Source: Rhodospirillaceae bacterium (GTDB taxonomy: Bacteria > Pseudomonadota > Alphaproteobacteria > Kiloniellales > DSM-21159). Taken from it: a DNA stretch of 64,000 bases. Made by a program: the position numbers and the translations under genes. A model generated the notes under the pieces. It worked only from the letters and a program-made list of their open reading frames with translations, did no database searches and had not been told where the DNA came from. The stretch covers positions 496,001-560,000 of the forward strand of contig CP030885.1 in the NCBI GenBank assembly GCA_006969625.1. The letters are read 5' to 3'. Shown here piece after piece: positions 33,446 to 41,612 of this stretch (position 1 is its first letter; the number at the start of each line of letters is the position of its first letter).

Positions 33446-34426
33446 TCAGGTATAGGGGTCGTCGGTCAGCAGTCGGTCGCGCAGGTAGCTGGCGACGCCC
33501 GTCTCCAGATCGGTGAAGGGCCGCCGGTAGCCGGCCTGGCGCAGCCGCTCCATGCGCGCCTCGGTGAAGTACTGGTACTTCGCGCGGATCGCCTCGGGCG
33601 TGGGCACGAACTCGATCCGCTCGGGCGTCTCCATCGCCCGGAAGACCGCGCGGGCGAGGTCGAGGAAGCTGCGGGCCTGCCCCGTGCCGACGTTGAACAG
33701 GCCGCAGGCGCGGCCGTCGTCGTAGAGCCAGAGCATGACCTCGACGCAGTCGCCGACCCAGACGAAGTCGCGGCTCTGGGCGCCGTCGGCGTAGTCCGGG
33801 TGGTGGCTCTGGAACAGGCGGGCGGTGCCGGTCTCGCGGATCTGCTTGAACAGGTGCCAGGCGACCGAGGCCTGGCCTGCCTTGTGGTACTCGTTCGCGC
33901 CGTAGACGTTGAAGAACTTCAGGCCGGCCCACTGCGGCGGTGCCTCGCCGGCCTCGGCGCGGCGGACCGCCCAGCGGTCGAAGGCGTGCTTCGACCAGCC
34001 GTAGCCGTTGAGCGGGCGCAGCTTGGCCAGGTAGTCCGGCGAGCCGTCGTCGTCGAAGCCTTGCGCGCCGTCGCCGTAGGTCGCCGCCGAGGAGGCATAG
34101 ACGAAGGGCGCCTGCGCCTCGGCGCACCAGCGCCACAGCCGCTGCGACAGCGCGATGTTGGTCTGGGCCAGCAGGTCGCCGTCGGTCTCGACCGTCGAGG
34201 AGACGGCGCCCATGTGGAAGACGGCGTCGGGGGAGAGTTCGCCGAGTTCCAGCGCCGGCAGCAGTTCCTCGGGCGGGACGATCGCCTCCAGCTCGGCCTT
34301 GGCGAGGTTGCGCCACTTGTCTTCTCGGCCCAGCCAGTCGGCCACCACGACGCGCTCGCCGCGCGCCGCCAGGGCTGCGACCAGGTTCGAACCGATGAAG
34401 CCGGCACCGCCGGTGACCAGGATCAT
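33446..34426 (-). CDS. hldD: ADP-L-glycero-D-manno-heptose 6-epimerase
   Basis: Last step of ADP-heptose synthesis: NADP-dependent epimerisation at C6 gives the ADP-L-glycero-beta-D-manno-heptose used by inner-core heptosyltransferases. The 326 residues carry MILVTGGAGFIGSNLVAA (Rossmann GxxGxxG), YASSAATYGDGA, the catalytic YGWSKHAFD (YxxxK) and FFNVYGANEYHKAGQASVA, typical of HldD. Works with hldE at 7.1 kb. It heads a unit with lgt and midA. Confidence 0.95.
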   Translation of the reverse strand: MILVTGGAGFIGSNLVAALAARGERVVVADWLGREDKWRNLAKAELEAIVPPEELLPALELGELSPDAVFHMGAVSSTVETDGDLLAQTNIALSQRLWRWCAEAQAPFVYASSAATYGDGAQGFDDDGSPDYLAKLRPLNGYGWSKHAFDRWAVRRAEAGEAPPQWAGLKFFNVYGANEYHKAGQASVAWHLFKQIRETGTARLFQSHHPDYADGAQSRDFVWVGDCVEVMLWLYDDGRACGLFNVGTGQARSFLDLARAVFRAMETPERIEFVPTPEAIRAKYQYFTEARMERLRQAGYRRPFTDLETGVASYLRDRLLTDDPYT

Positions 34427-34571
34427 GGGGCGCCTTGTAGCCGCTCGGACTCGGCTTCGCTAGGGGGACCGCCCTGGAGGGTTGGGCGCTCGGCCTAGAT
34501 CCTTGATCCCAAGCCTTGATCGCGGGCGAGCCGGGGCGCACTTTTGCGTCAGTCCCGAGCGGAGCGATGCG

Positions 34572-35009
34572 ATGCAGACCCAGAACAAGCTGATCGACGA
34601 CCTGGCCCGTGTGGCGGCCAGCGCGCTGGGCGTGGCCACCGGCCTACGGCACGAGGCGGAGGCGCAACTGCGCCGACAGTTCGAGCGCATCCTGGCGGAC
34701 ATGGACCTGGTGACCCGCGAGGAGTACGAGGTCACCCGCAGCATCGCCGAGACCGCCCGCGCCGAGCAGGAGGCCCTGGCCGAGCGCGTCGCCGAGCTGG
34801 AAAAGCAGCTCGCCGCGGGCGCTGCGGGCGGTAAGGCCGGCAAGTCGGCAAGCGCAAAGGCGACAGGCGGCAAAGCGGGCGCCGCCAAGCGCACCGCCCC
34901 CCGCAAGCGCACGGCCGCGAAGGCGCCGGCCAAGGGCGGCGCAGCCGAGACGGCGGCAGGCGCGCGGCCGGCCGAACCGGCGAAGACCGGGGCGCGCGAC
35001 GAGGCCTGA
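34572..35009 (+). CDS. Accessory factor UbiK family (BMFP) protein
   Basis: 145 residues. The N-terminal 80 are helical and match the BMFP/UbiK type: MQTQNKLIDDLARVAASALG, then EAEAQLRRQFERILADMDLV and a C-terminal coiled coil TARAEQEALAERVAELEKQL. By homology the domain trimerises and helps ubiquinone biosynthesis. It is extended by a Lys/Ala-rich low-complexity tail (KATGGKAGAAKRTAPRKRT), longer than usual and possibly nucleic-acid or membrane binding. The ATG at 34572 was chosen over the upstream open frame. Confidence 0.8.
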   Translation: MQTQNKLIDDLARVAASALGVATGLRHEAEAQLRRQFERILADMDLVTREEYEVTRSIAETARAEQEALAERVAELEKQLAAGAAGGKAGKSASAKATGGKAGAAKRTAPRKRTAAKAPAKGGAAETAAGARPAEPAKTGARDEA

Positions 35010-35130
35010 GCCGGTCTTGCGCCGGCCGCGCCGTCGCGCTCCAACCGAAAATTGCAGCGACGTGAAATCTTCCGCTTGTGGATCGTTTCTCGATCGAGGG
35101 CGCTTGCGCGACGCGAAATTCCTTTGGCAG

Positions 35131-35173
35131 CCTAAATCTGGTGGGCGCCGCGCGCGAAAAGCCGAGATTTAGG
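35131..35173. repeat. Inverted repeat in the 5' region of the YbjN gene
   Basis: CCTAAATCT (35131-35139) and AGATTTAGG (35165-35173), a perfect 9-bp palindrome across 25 nt, in an otherwise GC-rich leader about 87 bp before the YbjN start. It could be an operator or a leader hairpin. No T-run follows. Confidence 0.45.
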
Positions 35174-35259
35174 GCGAGCCCCAAGATCTGGGCACTGGCG
35201 TGCGGCCTGCTACCGTCGGCAGGAGCCGGCGGTCGGCAACCTCGGAGGGCTGCTTTGCC

Positions 35260-35760
35260 ATGGATCTCGCGGCACACGACGCCAACGTCCCGCACAATCC
35301 CCTCGATCTGCTGGAAGAGCTGGTGAATGCCAACGACTGGGCGCACGACCGCTCCAGCGACCAGGAGATGATCGTCCAGGTACAGGGGCACTGGTCCGAC
35401 TACCATCTCTGCGTCATCTGGCAGCCGGACACGGCCGCCATGTACCTCTCCTGCCAGCTCGACGTGAAGGTGCCGAGCACGCGCCGCGGCGCGGTGCTGG
35501 AGCTGCTAGCCGCCGCCAACGAGCGGCTGTGGCTCGGCCACTTCGACTTCACCGCCGAAGAGGGGTTGCTGCTGTTCCGCCACACCTTCCCGTTGCGCGG
35601 CGTCTCCGGCGTGTCGGTCGAGCAGCTCGAGGACACGGTGGACACCGCCGTCGGCGAATGCGAGCGGCTCTACCCGGCGCTGCAGCTCGTCATCTGGGGC
35701 GGCCACAAGGTCGAGGAGGCGATGGCCGCGGCCATGATGGACACGGTCGGCGAGGCCTGA
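35260..35760 (+). CDS. YbjN domain-containing protein
   Basis: 166-residue cytosolic protein of the YbjN type, a family related in fold to type III secretion chaperones and linked to stress and motility control in enterobacteria. Features: LDLLEELVNANDWAHDRSSD, the beta-rich core MIVQVQGHWSDYHLCVIWQP, MYLSCQLDVKVPSTRRGAVL, LGHFDFTAEEGLLLFRHTF and ECERLYPALQLVIWGGHKVE. The ATG at 35260 follows GGAGGG. It lies directly upstream of proC and ybaK, the common alphaproteobacterial order, though 128 bp separate it from proC. Confidence 0.88.
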   Translation: MDLAAHDANVPHNPLDLLEELVNANDWAHDRSSDQEMIVQVQGHWSDYHLCVIWQPDTAAMYLSCQLDVKVPSTRRGAVLELLAAANERLWLGHFDFTAEEGLLLFRHTFPLRGVSGVSVEQLEDTVDTAVGECERLYPALQLVIWGGHKVEEAMAAAMMDTVGEA

Positions 35761-35888
35761 CGGCGCCTCCCGGCCCCGGCCTCGTACCAAGTCGAGGCTT
35801 GTCTTGTCGCTGCGCCATCTGGTCTAACTCCCTGGTCAAGCGAAGGCTTGTCCCGTCTTCAGGCGATCGGGACCGGAGGGGAGCGCGC

Positions 35889-36734
35889 ATGGCGATCGAG
35901 GGTCCGCTTCTGCTGCTCGGCTGCGGCAAGATGGGCGGCGCGCTGCTCGCCGGCTGGCTCGACCAGGGGCTGACTGGCAGCGCCGTGACGGCGATCGAGC
36001 CGAACGCCGAGGCGGTCTCTGCCTTCGTGCCGCGCGGCGTACGCCATCTCGCCAGCGCGGCCGAGTTGCCCGGCGACGTCGTGCCCAAGGTCGTGCTGCT
36101 GGCGACCAAGCCGCAGATGATGGGCGAGGCGCTGCCGCCTTTGGCCGCGCTGGTCCGGCCGGAAACCGTCTTCCTCTCGATCGCCGCGGGCAAGACCGTC
36201 GCCGGCCTGACGACGCTGCTGGCGCCCGGCGCCGAGGATCCGGCACCCGCCCTGGTGCGCGCCATGCCCAACACCCCGGCCGCGGTCGGGCGCGGCATGT
36301 CGGTGCTCTACGCCAACCGGCAGGTGGGCCCGGCGCAGCGCGCGCTCTGCGCCGAGTTGATGGCGGCGGTCGGCGAGACCGCCTGGATCGAGGACGAGGC
36401 CCTGATGGACCCGGTGACGGCGGTGTCCGGCGGCGGCCCCGCCTACGTCTTCCTGCTGATCGAGACCCTGGCTAAGGCGGGCATCGAGGCCGGCCTCCCG
36501 CAGGACCTGGCGGAGCGCCTGGCGCGGGTCACGGTGGCCGGCGCCGGCGAGCTGGTCCGCCGCTCCGACCTGGCGCCCGCCACCCTGCGCGAGAACGTCA
36601 CCAGCCCGGGCGGCACGACCCTCGAAGCGCTGAAGGTGTTGATGGCCGAGGACGGACTGCAGCCCTTGATGACGCGGGCGATCGCCGCCGCCAGCCGGCG
36701 CAGCCGCGCGCTCGCCGAAGGCGACGAGCCATGA
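35889..36734 (+). CDS. proC: Pyrroline-5-carboxylate reductase
   Basis: Final step of proline synthesis: NAD(P)H-dependent reduction of 1-pyrroline-5-carboxylate. The 281 residues show the dinucleotide loop LLLGCGKMGGALLAGWL, VLLATKPQMM, MPNTPAAVGRGMSVLYANRQ, the active-site VSGGGPAYVFLLIETL, and the signature ENVTSPGGTTLEALKVL. ATGA overlap with the next gene shows a proC - ybaK operon. Confidence 0.95.
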   Translation: MAIEGPLLLLGCGKMGGALLAGWLDQGLTGSAVTAIEPNAEAVSAFVPRGVRHLASAAELPGDVVPKVVLLATKPQMMGEALPPLAALVRPETVFLSIAAGKTVAGLTTLLAPGAEDPAPALVRAMPNTPAAVGRGMSVLYANRQVGPAQRALCAELMAAVGETAWIEDEALMDPVTAVSGGGPAYVFLLIETLAKAGIEAGLPQDLAERLARVTVAGAGELVRRSDLAPATLRENVTSPGGTTLEALKVLMAEDGLQPLMTRAIAAASRRSRALAEGDEP

Positions 36735-37210
36735 GCCTGAAGGCGGCCGCGGCGCGCGTGCAGGACGCTCTGGCGGCGCAGGGCGTCGACCTGCATGTGC
36801 GGCAGTTCCCCGCCTCGACCCGCACGGCGGCCGAGGCCGCGGCGGCGATCGGCTGCGAGGTCGCCCAGATCGCCAAGTCCATCGTCTTCCGCGCCGTCGA
36901 GAGCGGCGATCCGGTGCTGGTCGTCGCCAGCGGCGTCAACCGCATCGACGAGGCGAGGGTCGCCGCGCTGATCGGCCAGCCGATCGGCCGCGCCGACGCC
37001 GGCTTCGTGCGCGAGGCCACCGGCTACGCCATCGGCGGCGTCCCGCCCGTCGGGCACGCGCGCCAGCCGATCACGGTGATCGACCGCGACCTGCTCGACC
37101 TGGTCGAGGTCTGGGCGGCGGCCGGTACGCCGAACGCCGTCTTCGCGCTGACGCCGCAGCAGCTGGTGGCGCTGACCGGCGGCACGGTCGGCACTGTCCG
37201 TGCCGCCTGA
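36731..37210 (+). CDS. YbaK/EbsC family Cys-tRNA(Pro)-type deacylase
   Basis: Trans-editing hydrolase (159 residues) that clears mischarged tRNA. The YbaK fold is seen in SIVFRAVESGDPVLVVASGV (with the conserved lysine in AKSIVFR), REATGYAIGGVPPVGHARQP (GYAIGGVPP is the family signature) and the C-terminal AGTPNAVFALTPQQLVALTG. ATG at 36731 overlaps proC by four bases. The substrate may be Cys- or Ala-tRNA(Pro), which fits its coupling to a proline gene. Confidence 0.9.
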   Translation: MSLKAAAARVQDALAAQGVDLHVRQFPASTRTAAEAAAAIGCEVAQIAKSIVFRAVESGDPVLVVASGVNRIDEARVAALIGQPIGRADAGFVREATGYAIGGVPPVGHARQPITVIDRDLLDLVEVWAAAGTPNAVFALTPQQLVALTGGTVGTVRAA

Positions 37211-37292
37211 ACGCAGGTCCGCCGGCGGGGTGGGAGAAGCGGCCCGGACGCCCTAGGTTTGGGGCAACGACCGGCAGCGACGCGAGACGAGG

Positions 37293-37991
37293 ATGGCCGA
37301 GACCAGCAAGAGCGGCAGCACGAAGGCGAGCGGCAAGGCGAAGGCGGCGGGCACAAGCGCGAGAGCCGCGGGCGGGCGCAAGACCGCCGGAAGGCGCACT
37401 GCCCCGAAGGATGTCGAGACCCGCGCGCTCGACGCGGCGCTGGAATTGGCGACGACCCGGTCGTGGGCCGACATCTCGCTGGCCGACATCGCCGCGAAGG
37501 CCGGGCTCAAGCTCTCGCAAATCTATCCGGTGACGCCCAGCAAGGCCGCGCTGCTCGCCGCCTTCTCGCGCCGCATCGACGCCGAGGTGCTGGCCGAGGA
37601 GCCCGACGGCCTGGAGGACAGCCCGGCGCGCGACCGCCTGTTCGACGTGATGATGCGCCGCTTCGATGCGCTGGAGCCCTACCGCGACGCGGTCGGCAAC
37701 ATCCTGGCCGACGCCTGGGCCGAGCCGCTCGCCTCGCTCGGCGGCCTGCCGCAGCTCAACCGCTCCATGGCCTGGATGCTGGAGGCCGCGCAGATTCCGA
37801 CCGAGGGCTGGCGCGGGCTGCTGCGCACCCAGGGCCTGGTCGGCATCTACCTGGCGACCCTGCGGGTCTGGCTGCGCGACGACAGCCTCGACAAGTCGAA
37901 GACGATGGCCCAGCTCGACGCCTACCTGCGGCGCGTCGAGGACCTGGGCGAACGGTTCGGCGCGCGCCCGGCGGACGCCGAAGCGGACTGA
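37293..37991 (+). CDS. TetR/COQ9-like helix-turn-helix protein
   Basis: 232 residues. A Lys/Ala-rich 40-residue N-terminal tail is followed by a TetR-type HTH: DAALELATTRSWADISLADI, AAKAGLKLSQIYPVTPSKAA. The C-terminal helical part (FDVMMRRFDALEPYRDAVGN, LPQLNRSMAWMLEAAQIPT) also resembles alphaproteobacterial COQ9-like proteins needed for ubiquinone synthesis. Whether it binds DNA or lipid cannot be settled. It lies upstream of the phasin gene, separated by a PhaR-type operator. Confidence 0.75.
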   Translation: MAETSKSGSTKASGKAKAAGTSARAAGGRKTAGRRTAPKDVETRALDAALELATTRSWADISLADIAAKAGLKLSQIYPVTPSKAALLAAFSRRIDAEVLAEEPDGLEDSPARDRLFDVMMRRFDALEPYRDAVGNILADAWAEPLASLGGLPQLNRSMAWMLEAAQIPTEGWRGLLRTQGLVGIYLATLRVWLRDDSLDKSKTMAQLDAYLRRVEDLGERFGARPADAEAD

Positions 37992-38080
37992 CGGCGCCGG
38001 CGCGCCGCGCGGCGGCGGCCCGCGATCCGAGGTTTCCGACGATTTCGCTTGACCATAACGCCCGACCTGCGCATATGCCA

Positions 38081-38095
38081 TGCTGCAGTGCAGCA
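38081..38095. promoter_or_regulatory. PhaR-type operator upstream of phasin
   Basis: TGCTGCAGTGCAGCA is a perfect 7-bp-arm palindrome with one central base, 120 bp before the phasin ATG. PhaR of alphaproteobacteria is known to bind CTGC/GCAG-type inverted sites in front of phaP. It fits repression of the phasin gene by the PhaR at 18.5 kb. Confidence 0.7.
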
Positions 38096-38215
38096 AAGCC
38101 CGGACGCCGGCAACGCGGGTGCCGGGACCTCGTCGGGCCGGGCAGGTCGAGGCATGGCGAGCGCCTCGCGCCTGCGGCCAACGGCCCGCCCACCCCCGAG
38201 ACGGGAGACGCAGTC

Positions 38216-38719
38216 ATGGCGAAGTCCAACAATCCCTTCGACTACGATTTCAGCGTCATGTTCGACATGAACAAGATGCTCGAGCAGTACAAGGTGCCGG
38301 GCGTCGAGATGGACAAGATGGTCGAGGCGCAGCGCAAGAACATCGAGGCGATCACCGCCGCCAACAAGGTCGCCTACGAAGGCGTCCAGGCGATCGCCCA
38401 GCGCCAGATGGAGATTCTGCGCCAGTCGATGACCGAGGCCTCCAAGACCATGCAGGAGCTGGCCGCCGCGGGCACGCCGGAAGACCGCATGGCCAAGCAG
38501 GCCGAGATCATGAAGAAGGCCTTCGAGACAGCGCTCTCCAACATGAAGGAGCTGGCCGAGATGGGCGCCAAGTCCAACACCGAGGCGATGGAGACGATCA
38601 ACAAGCGCGTCGCCGAGAGCCTGGACGAGGTGCGCAGCGCCGTGCAGACGGCGGCCAAGGAAGCGGCCGGCGGCGGCACAGCCGGCAGCTCGAAGAGCGG
38701 CGGTGCCTCGAAGTCGTAA
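38216..38719 (+). CDS. phaP: Phasin family protein
   Basis: Granule-associated protein (167 residues) coating polyhydroxyalkanoate granules and limiting their size. Almost all helical and amphipathic: YDFSVMFDMNKMLEQYKVPG, VEAQRKNIEAITAANKVAYE (a strong phasin signature), GVQAIAQRQMEILRQSMTEA, AIMKKAF-like repeats and a Ser/Gly/Ala tail. ATG at 38216. A palindromic PhaR site upstream and a strong terminator downstream make it a single-gene unit. It belongs functionally with phaR, phaC, phaA and phaB at 18-24 kb. Confidence 0.92.
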   Translation: MAKSNNPFDYDFSVMFDMNKMLEQYKVPGVEMDKMVEAQRKNIEAITAANKVAYEGVQAIAQRQMEILRQSMTEASKTMQELAAAGTPEDRMAKQAEIMKKAFETALSNMKELAEMGAKSNTEAMETINKRVAESLDEVRSAVQTAAKEAAGGGTAGSSKSGGASKS

Positions 38720-38745
38720 GCCGAGGCCGCGAGCGTAGCGATCGG

Positions 38746-38780
38746 AAAGCCCCGCCGGCTGCGGCGGGGCTTTCTTCGTC
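38746..38780 (+). terminator. Rho-independent terminator after phasin
   Basis: Perfect 12-bp stem AAAGCCCCGCCG (38746-38757) / CGGCGGGGCTTT (38762-38773) with loop GCTG, followed by CTTCGTCT. It also faces the convergent TetR gene and may serve both transcripts. Confidence 0.88.
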
Positions 38781-38832
38781 TGTGCGGATGACACAGCCGC
38801 CCAGCCCGGCCGCCACCGGGCGGCAGCCTGCG

Positions 38833-39348
38833 TCAGTCGCGTTGCAGGGCGCGGCCGAGCCGCTTGGCGCTGGTGACGGCCGCCTTCTGATGGAGAGGCC
38901 AGCTCTGCGTCAAGCCTTCGATGACGACCAGGAGGTCGGCCTCGTGACCGCCCAGACCGGTGGCCTCGGCGGCACGTCTGGCGACCTCGGACTTGTGCCG
39001 CTGAAGCAGCGCGCGCAGTCGCTCGTCGCCGGGCGCCGCCGCCACGGCGGCGTGGAACAGACAGCCGTGCGAGGTCTCGCGGGCCATCCAGTCGGCGATC
39101 CGGTCGATGAGAAGCGAAACCGTCAATCCGCCCGCATCGGGCGTTTGCGCGAAGATGCGATCCAGGTAGCGCCGGTGGCGGTGTTCGAGCGCGGCGCGCA
39201 CCATTTCGTCCCGCGAGGGCGTGTACTTGTAGAGCGTGCGCAGGCTGACGCAGGCGGCATCGCGCAGATCCTCGACACTCGGCTCGGCGAAGCCGCGCTC
39301 GGCGAAGGCGCGCTCCAGCCCCGCCGCGATTTTCGTCATCGTATCCAT
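38833..39348 (-). CDS. TetR family transcriptional regulator
   Basis: 171 residues. The N-terminal HTH is AFAERGFAEPSVEDLRDAAC, VSLRTLYKYTPSRDEMVRAA, with the family's LY.Y(F) turn. The C-terminal ligand domain (GCLFHAAVAAAPGDERLRAL, ADLLVVIEGLTQSWPLHQKA) resembles TetR_C groups. It is divergent from an MDR oxidoreductase gene, 72 bp apart, with repeated CCTTCTAC sites between. It probably represses both genes and responds to an enzyme substrate such as an electrophile or quinone. Confidence 0.88.
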   Translation of the reverse strand: MDTMTKIAAGLERAFAERGFAEPSVEDLRDAACVSLRTLYKYTPSRDEMVRAALEHRHRRYLDRIFAQTPDAGGLTVSLLIDRIADWMARETSHGCLFHAAVAAAPGDERLRALLQRHKSEVARRAAEATGLGGHEADLLVVIEGLTQSWPLHQKAAVTSAKRLGRALQRD

Positions 39349-39361
39349 GGCGCTTGACGAA

Positions 39362-39405
39362 GTAGAACGTTCCTTCTACACAGGCAACTAAAATGATCCT
39401 TCTAC
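39362..39405. promoter_or_regulatory. Candidate TetR operator in divergent promoter
   Basis: GTAGAA (39362-39367), 6 nt, TTCTAC (39374-39379) is a perfect inverted repeat. A second CCTTCTAC at 39398-39405 repeats 39372-39379, 26 bp downstream. It lies in the 72-bp gap between the regulator and the oxidoreductase gene. Confidence 0.55.
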
Positions 39406-39420
39406 ATCGGAGGTCGCAGC

Positions 39421-40497
39421 GTGGTACGCCCGGAAACGATGGTCGGCATGGTTCTGACGGGGCACGGCGGCCTCGACAGACTCGTCTGGCGCGAGGACCT
39501 GCCGGTGCCTCAACCCACACAGGGCGAGGTGCTGATCCGCGTCGGCGCATCGGCGGTCAACAACACGGACGTCAACACCCGCACCGGCTGGTATTCCAAG
39601 AGCGTGCGCGGCGACACGGCGGCCGGCGCGGTCGCGGGCTACGGGTCCGCGGCGGATCGGGACGGGAGTTGGTCCGGCGCAGCCCTGAGCTTTCCGCGCG
39701 TTCAGGGAGCCGACTGCTGCGGCGAGATCGTCGCCGTCGGCGCCGGTGTCTCCCCGTCGCGGATCGGCGAGCGGGTTCTGGTCCGCGCGGTCCAGTCGCC
39801 GACCTCGGCCAACGCCCACCTGCCGACCGCGACCTTCGGGTCGGAGCGGGATGGCGCCTTCGCCGAATTCGCCACGGCGGCGAGCGAGGACGCGGTCCCG
39901 GTGCGCTCCAGCCTGACGGATGTCGAGTTGGCGTCCTTTCCCTGCGCCTTCTCCACCGCCGAAGGCATGATCCAGCGTTGCGCCCTCGCGGCCGAGCGCG
40001 TGCTGATCAGCGGCGCCTCGGGCGGTGTCGGGTCGGCCGCGATCCAGCTCGCCAAGCGGCGCGGCGCCCACGTGGTCGCGCAGACGAGCCGCGCGAAGGC
40101 CGCCGAGCTGCGCGCTCTCGGCGCGGACGAGACGGTCGCGCGCGATGGCGAGTTTCCGACGCGAGCCTTCGACGTCGTGCTGGATCTCGTCGGCGGTCCG
40201 CGCTGGAGCGCGCTGATCGATGGCTTGCGCAACGGTGGCCGCTACGTCACCGCCGGCGCCATCGCCGGGCCTATCGTCGAGCTCGACCTGCGCACGCTCT
40301 ATCTGCGGGACCTGACCTTCTTCGGCTGCACGCACCAGCCGTCCAATGTCTTCACGGACCTCGTCGGCTACATCGAGGCGGGAGATGTCCGCCCGGTGGT
40401 CGCCGAGACCTATCCGCTGCGAGACCTCCGCAACGCGCAGGAAGCTTTCCTCGCCAAGTCTCACGTCGGAAAGATCGGCATCCGGGTCGCGGGCTAG
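39421..40497 (+). CDS. Zinc-free MDR-type NADPH oxidoreductase (quinone reductase-like)
   Basis: 358 residues, medium-chain dehydrogenase/reductase superfamily. The N-terminal GroES-like domain has GEVLIRVGASAVNNTDVNTR and FPRVQGADCCGEIVAVGAGV. The coenzyme domain has VLISGASGGVGSAAIQLAKR (GxGxxG-type AxxGxxG). The structural-zinc cysteine cluster of alcohol dehydrogenases is absent, so it is a quinone-reductase-like or enoyl reductase member. It starts at a GTG at 39421 right behind TCGGAGG, or ATG 39439. The divergent TetR gene is its likely regulator; induction by a toxic electrophile is inferred. Confidence 0.87.
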   Translation: MVRPETMVGMVLTGHGGLDRLVWREDLPVPQPTQGEVLIRVGASAVNNTDVNTRTGWYSKSVRGDTAAGAVAGYGSAADRDGSWSGAALSFPRVQGADCCGEIVAVGAGVSPSRIGERVLVRAVQSPTSANAHLPTATFGSERDGAFAEFATAASEDAVPVRSSLTDVELASFPCAFSTAEGMIQRCALAAERVLISGASGGVGSAAIQLAKRRGAHVVAQTSRAKAAELRALGADETVARDGEFPTRAFDVVLDLVGGPRWSALIDGLRNGGRYVTAGAIAGPIVELDLRTLYLRDLTFFGCTHQPSNVFTDLVGYIEAGDVRPVVAETYPLRDLRNAQEAFLAKSHVGKIGIRVAG

Positions 40498-40526
40498 CCG
40501 CGCCTTCAGCGCCGGGGCAGCGCGAC

Positions 40527-41003
40527 CTACCGCCCCCTGGCCAGCGGCGGCACCTCCTGCATCTCGCTGTCCCAGGGGAACAGGATCCAGGTGTCCTGGC
40601 TGACCTCGGTGACGAAGGTGTCGACGGTCGGCTTGCCCTCGGGCTTGGCGTAGACCGTGGCGAAGTGCGCCTTGGGCAGCAGCTCGCGCACCTTGCGGGC
40701 GGTGGCCCCGGTGTCGACCAGGTCGTCGACGATCAGCCAGCCGGTGCCGTCCCCCGGGATCGTCTTCAGCACCTCGATCTCGCCCTGCTGGCGGTCCTTG
40801 TAGGAGGCGATGCACAGCGTGTCGACCAGCCGCAGGTCGAGTTCGCGGGCGACCACCGTGGCCGGCACCAGGCCGCCGCGGGCGATGCCGACGACGCCCT
40901 TGAGGGGGCCGATCTCCGCCATCTTGTCGATCAGCCGCCAGGCCAGCGCCTTGGCGTCGCGGTGCAGCTCCCACCAGGAAACGGGAAAGGTCTTGCCGGC
41001 CAT
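40527..41003 (-). CDS. gpt: Xanthine-guanine phosphoribosyltransferase
   Basis: Purine salvage enzyme (158 residues): guanine or xanthine plus PRPP gives GMP or XMP. Family marks: [40 protein letters not shown] (pyrophosphate loop), the PRPP motif [16 protein letters not shown], and [20 protein letters not shown] close to the Gpt C-terminus. ATG at 41003. Peripheral to the inner membrane in enterobacteria. Convergent with the MDR gene 29 bp away. Confidence 0.94.
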   Translation of the reverse strand: MAGKTFPVSWWELHRDAKALAWRLIDKMAEIGPLKGVVGIARGGLVPATVVARELDLRLVDTLCIASYKDRQQGEIEVLKTIPGDGTGWLIVDDLVDTGATARKVRELLPKAHFATVYAKPEGKPTVDTFVTEVSQDTWILFPWDSEMQEVPPLARGR

Positions 41004-41124
41004 CGGGCTCCCCTGCGTCGGACTCTGGCGGGAAGCGGTCTAGCCGAGGCGCCGCGCCGCGGCAACCGGACGGTGGCAACCCATGTCGACAGGCGACCGC
41101 CGGCGTTCGAGCTGGGGCCCAGCG

Positions 41125-41535
41125 TCAGGTGGTGGCCGCCGGCAGGCGGGTGATCTGCACGCCGTCGATCTTCCAGGTGCCGTCGGGCTGACGCTCCATG
41201 AAGTAGAGGGCGAGGGATCCTCCGCCGTCGGGGCCGACGAAGAAGACCTCCTGCACGGCGCGGCCCTCGCCGTCGGGCCGCAAGCCCTCGAACTGCACGG
41301 CCTGCGGCCGGTAGACCTGCGGGTAGCCGCTGCGCACCATCCGCATGAAGGTCTCCGGCGTGCCGAACTTTCGCCGGATGTCGGGCGAGGCGTAGGAGAA
41401 GGCCTCGCCGCCGGCGTCGCGCTGGAAGGCGTCGAGCTGGCCTTCGATAACGGTGCGGATCGCTCCGGCCGGCTCGGCGGCCGCCGGTGCCGCGGCCAGG
41501 AGGCCGGCAAAGAGAGCGAGTAAAAGCGTGCGCAT
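41125..41535 (-). CDS. DUF4864 family exported protein
   Basis: 136 residues with a Sec signal peptide (MRTLLLALFAGLLAAAPAAA, cleaved near residue 20). The mature part matches the DUF4864 pattern: IRTVIEGQLDAFQRDAGGEA, FSYASPDIRRKFGTPETFMR, MVRSGYPQVYRPQAVQFEGL and DGTWKIDGVQITR. The NTF2-like fold is likely. Function unknown; periplasmic. It lies between gpt and the OmpA-like lipoprotein and is read in the same direction. Confidence 0.87.
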   Translation of the reverse strand: MRTLLLALFAGLLAAAPAAAEPAGAIRTVIEGQLDAFQRDAGGEAFSYASPDIRRKFGTPETFMRMVRSGYPQVYRPQAVQFEGLRPDGEGRAVQEVFFVGPDGGGSLALYFMERQPDGTWKIDGVQITRLPAATT

Positions 41536-41612
41536 GACCGATGTCTCCCCGAACGTCCCTCGGGAAGACTATGGGGCGGTTTCCTTTGCCGGCCAGCCCC
41601 GGCGGCCGCGGC

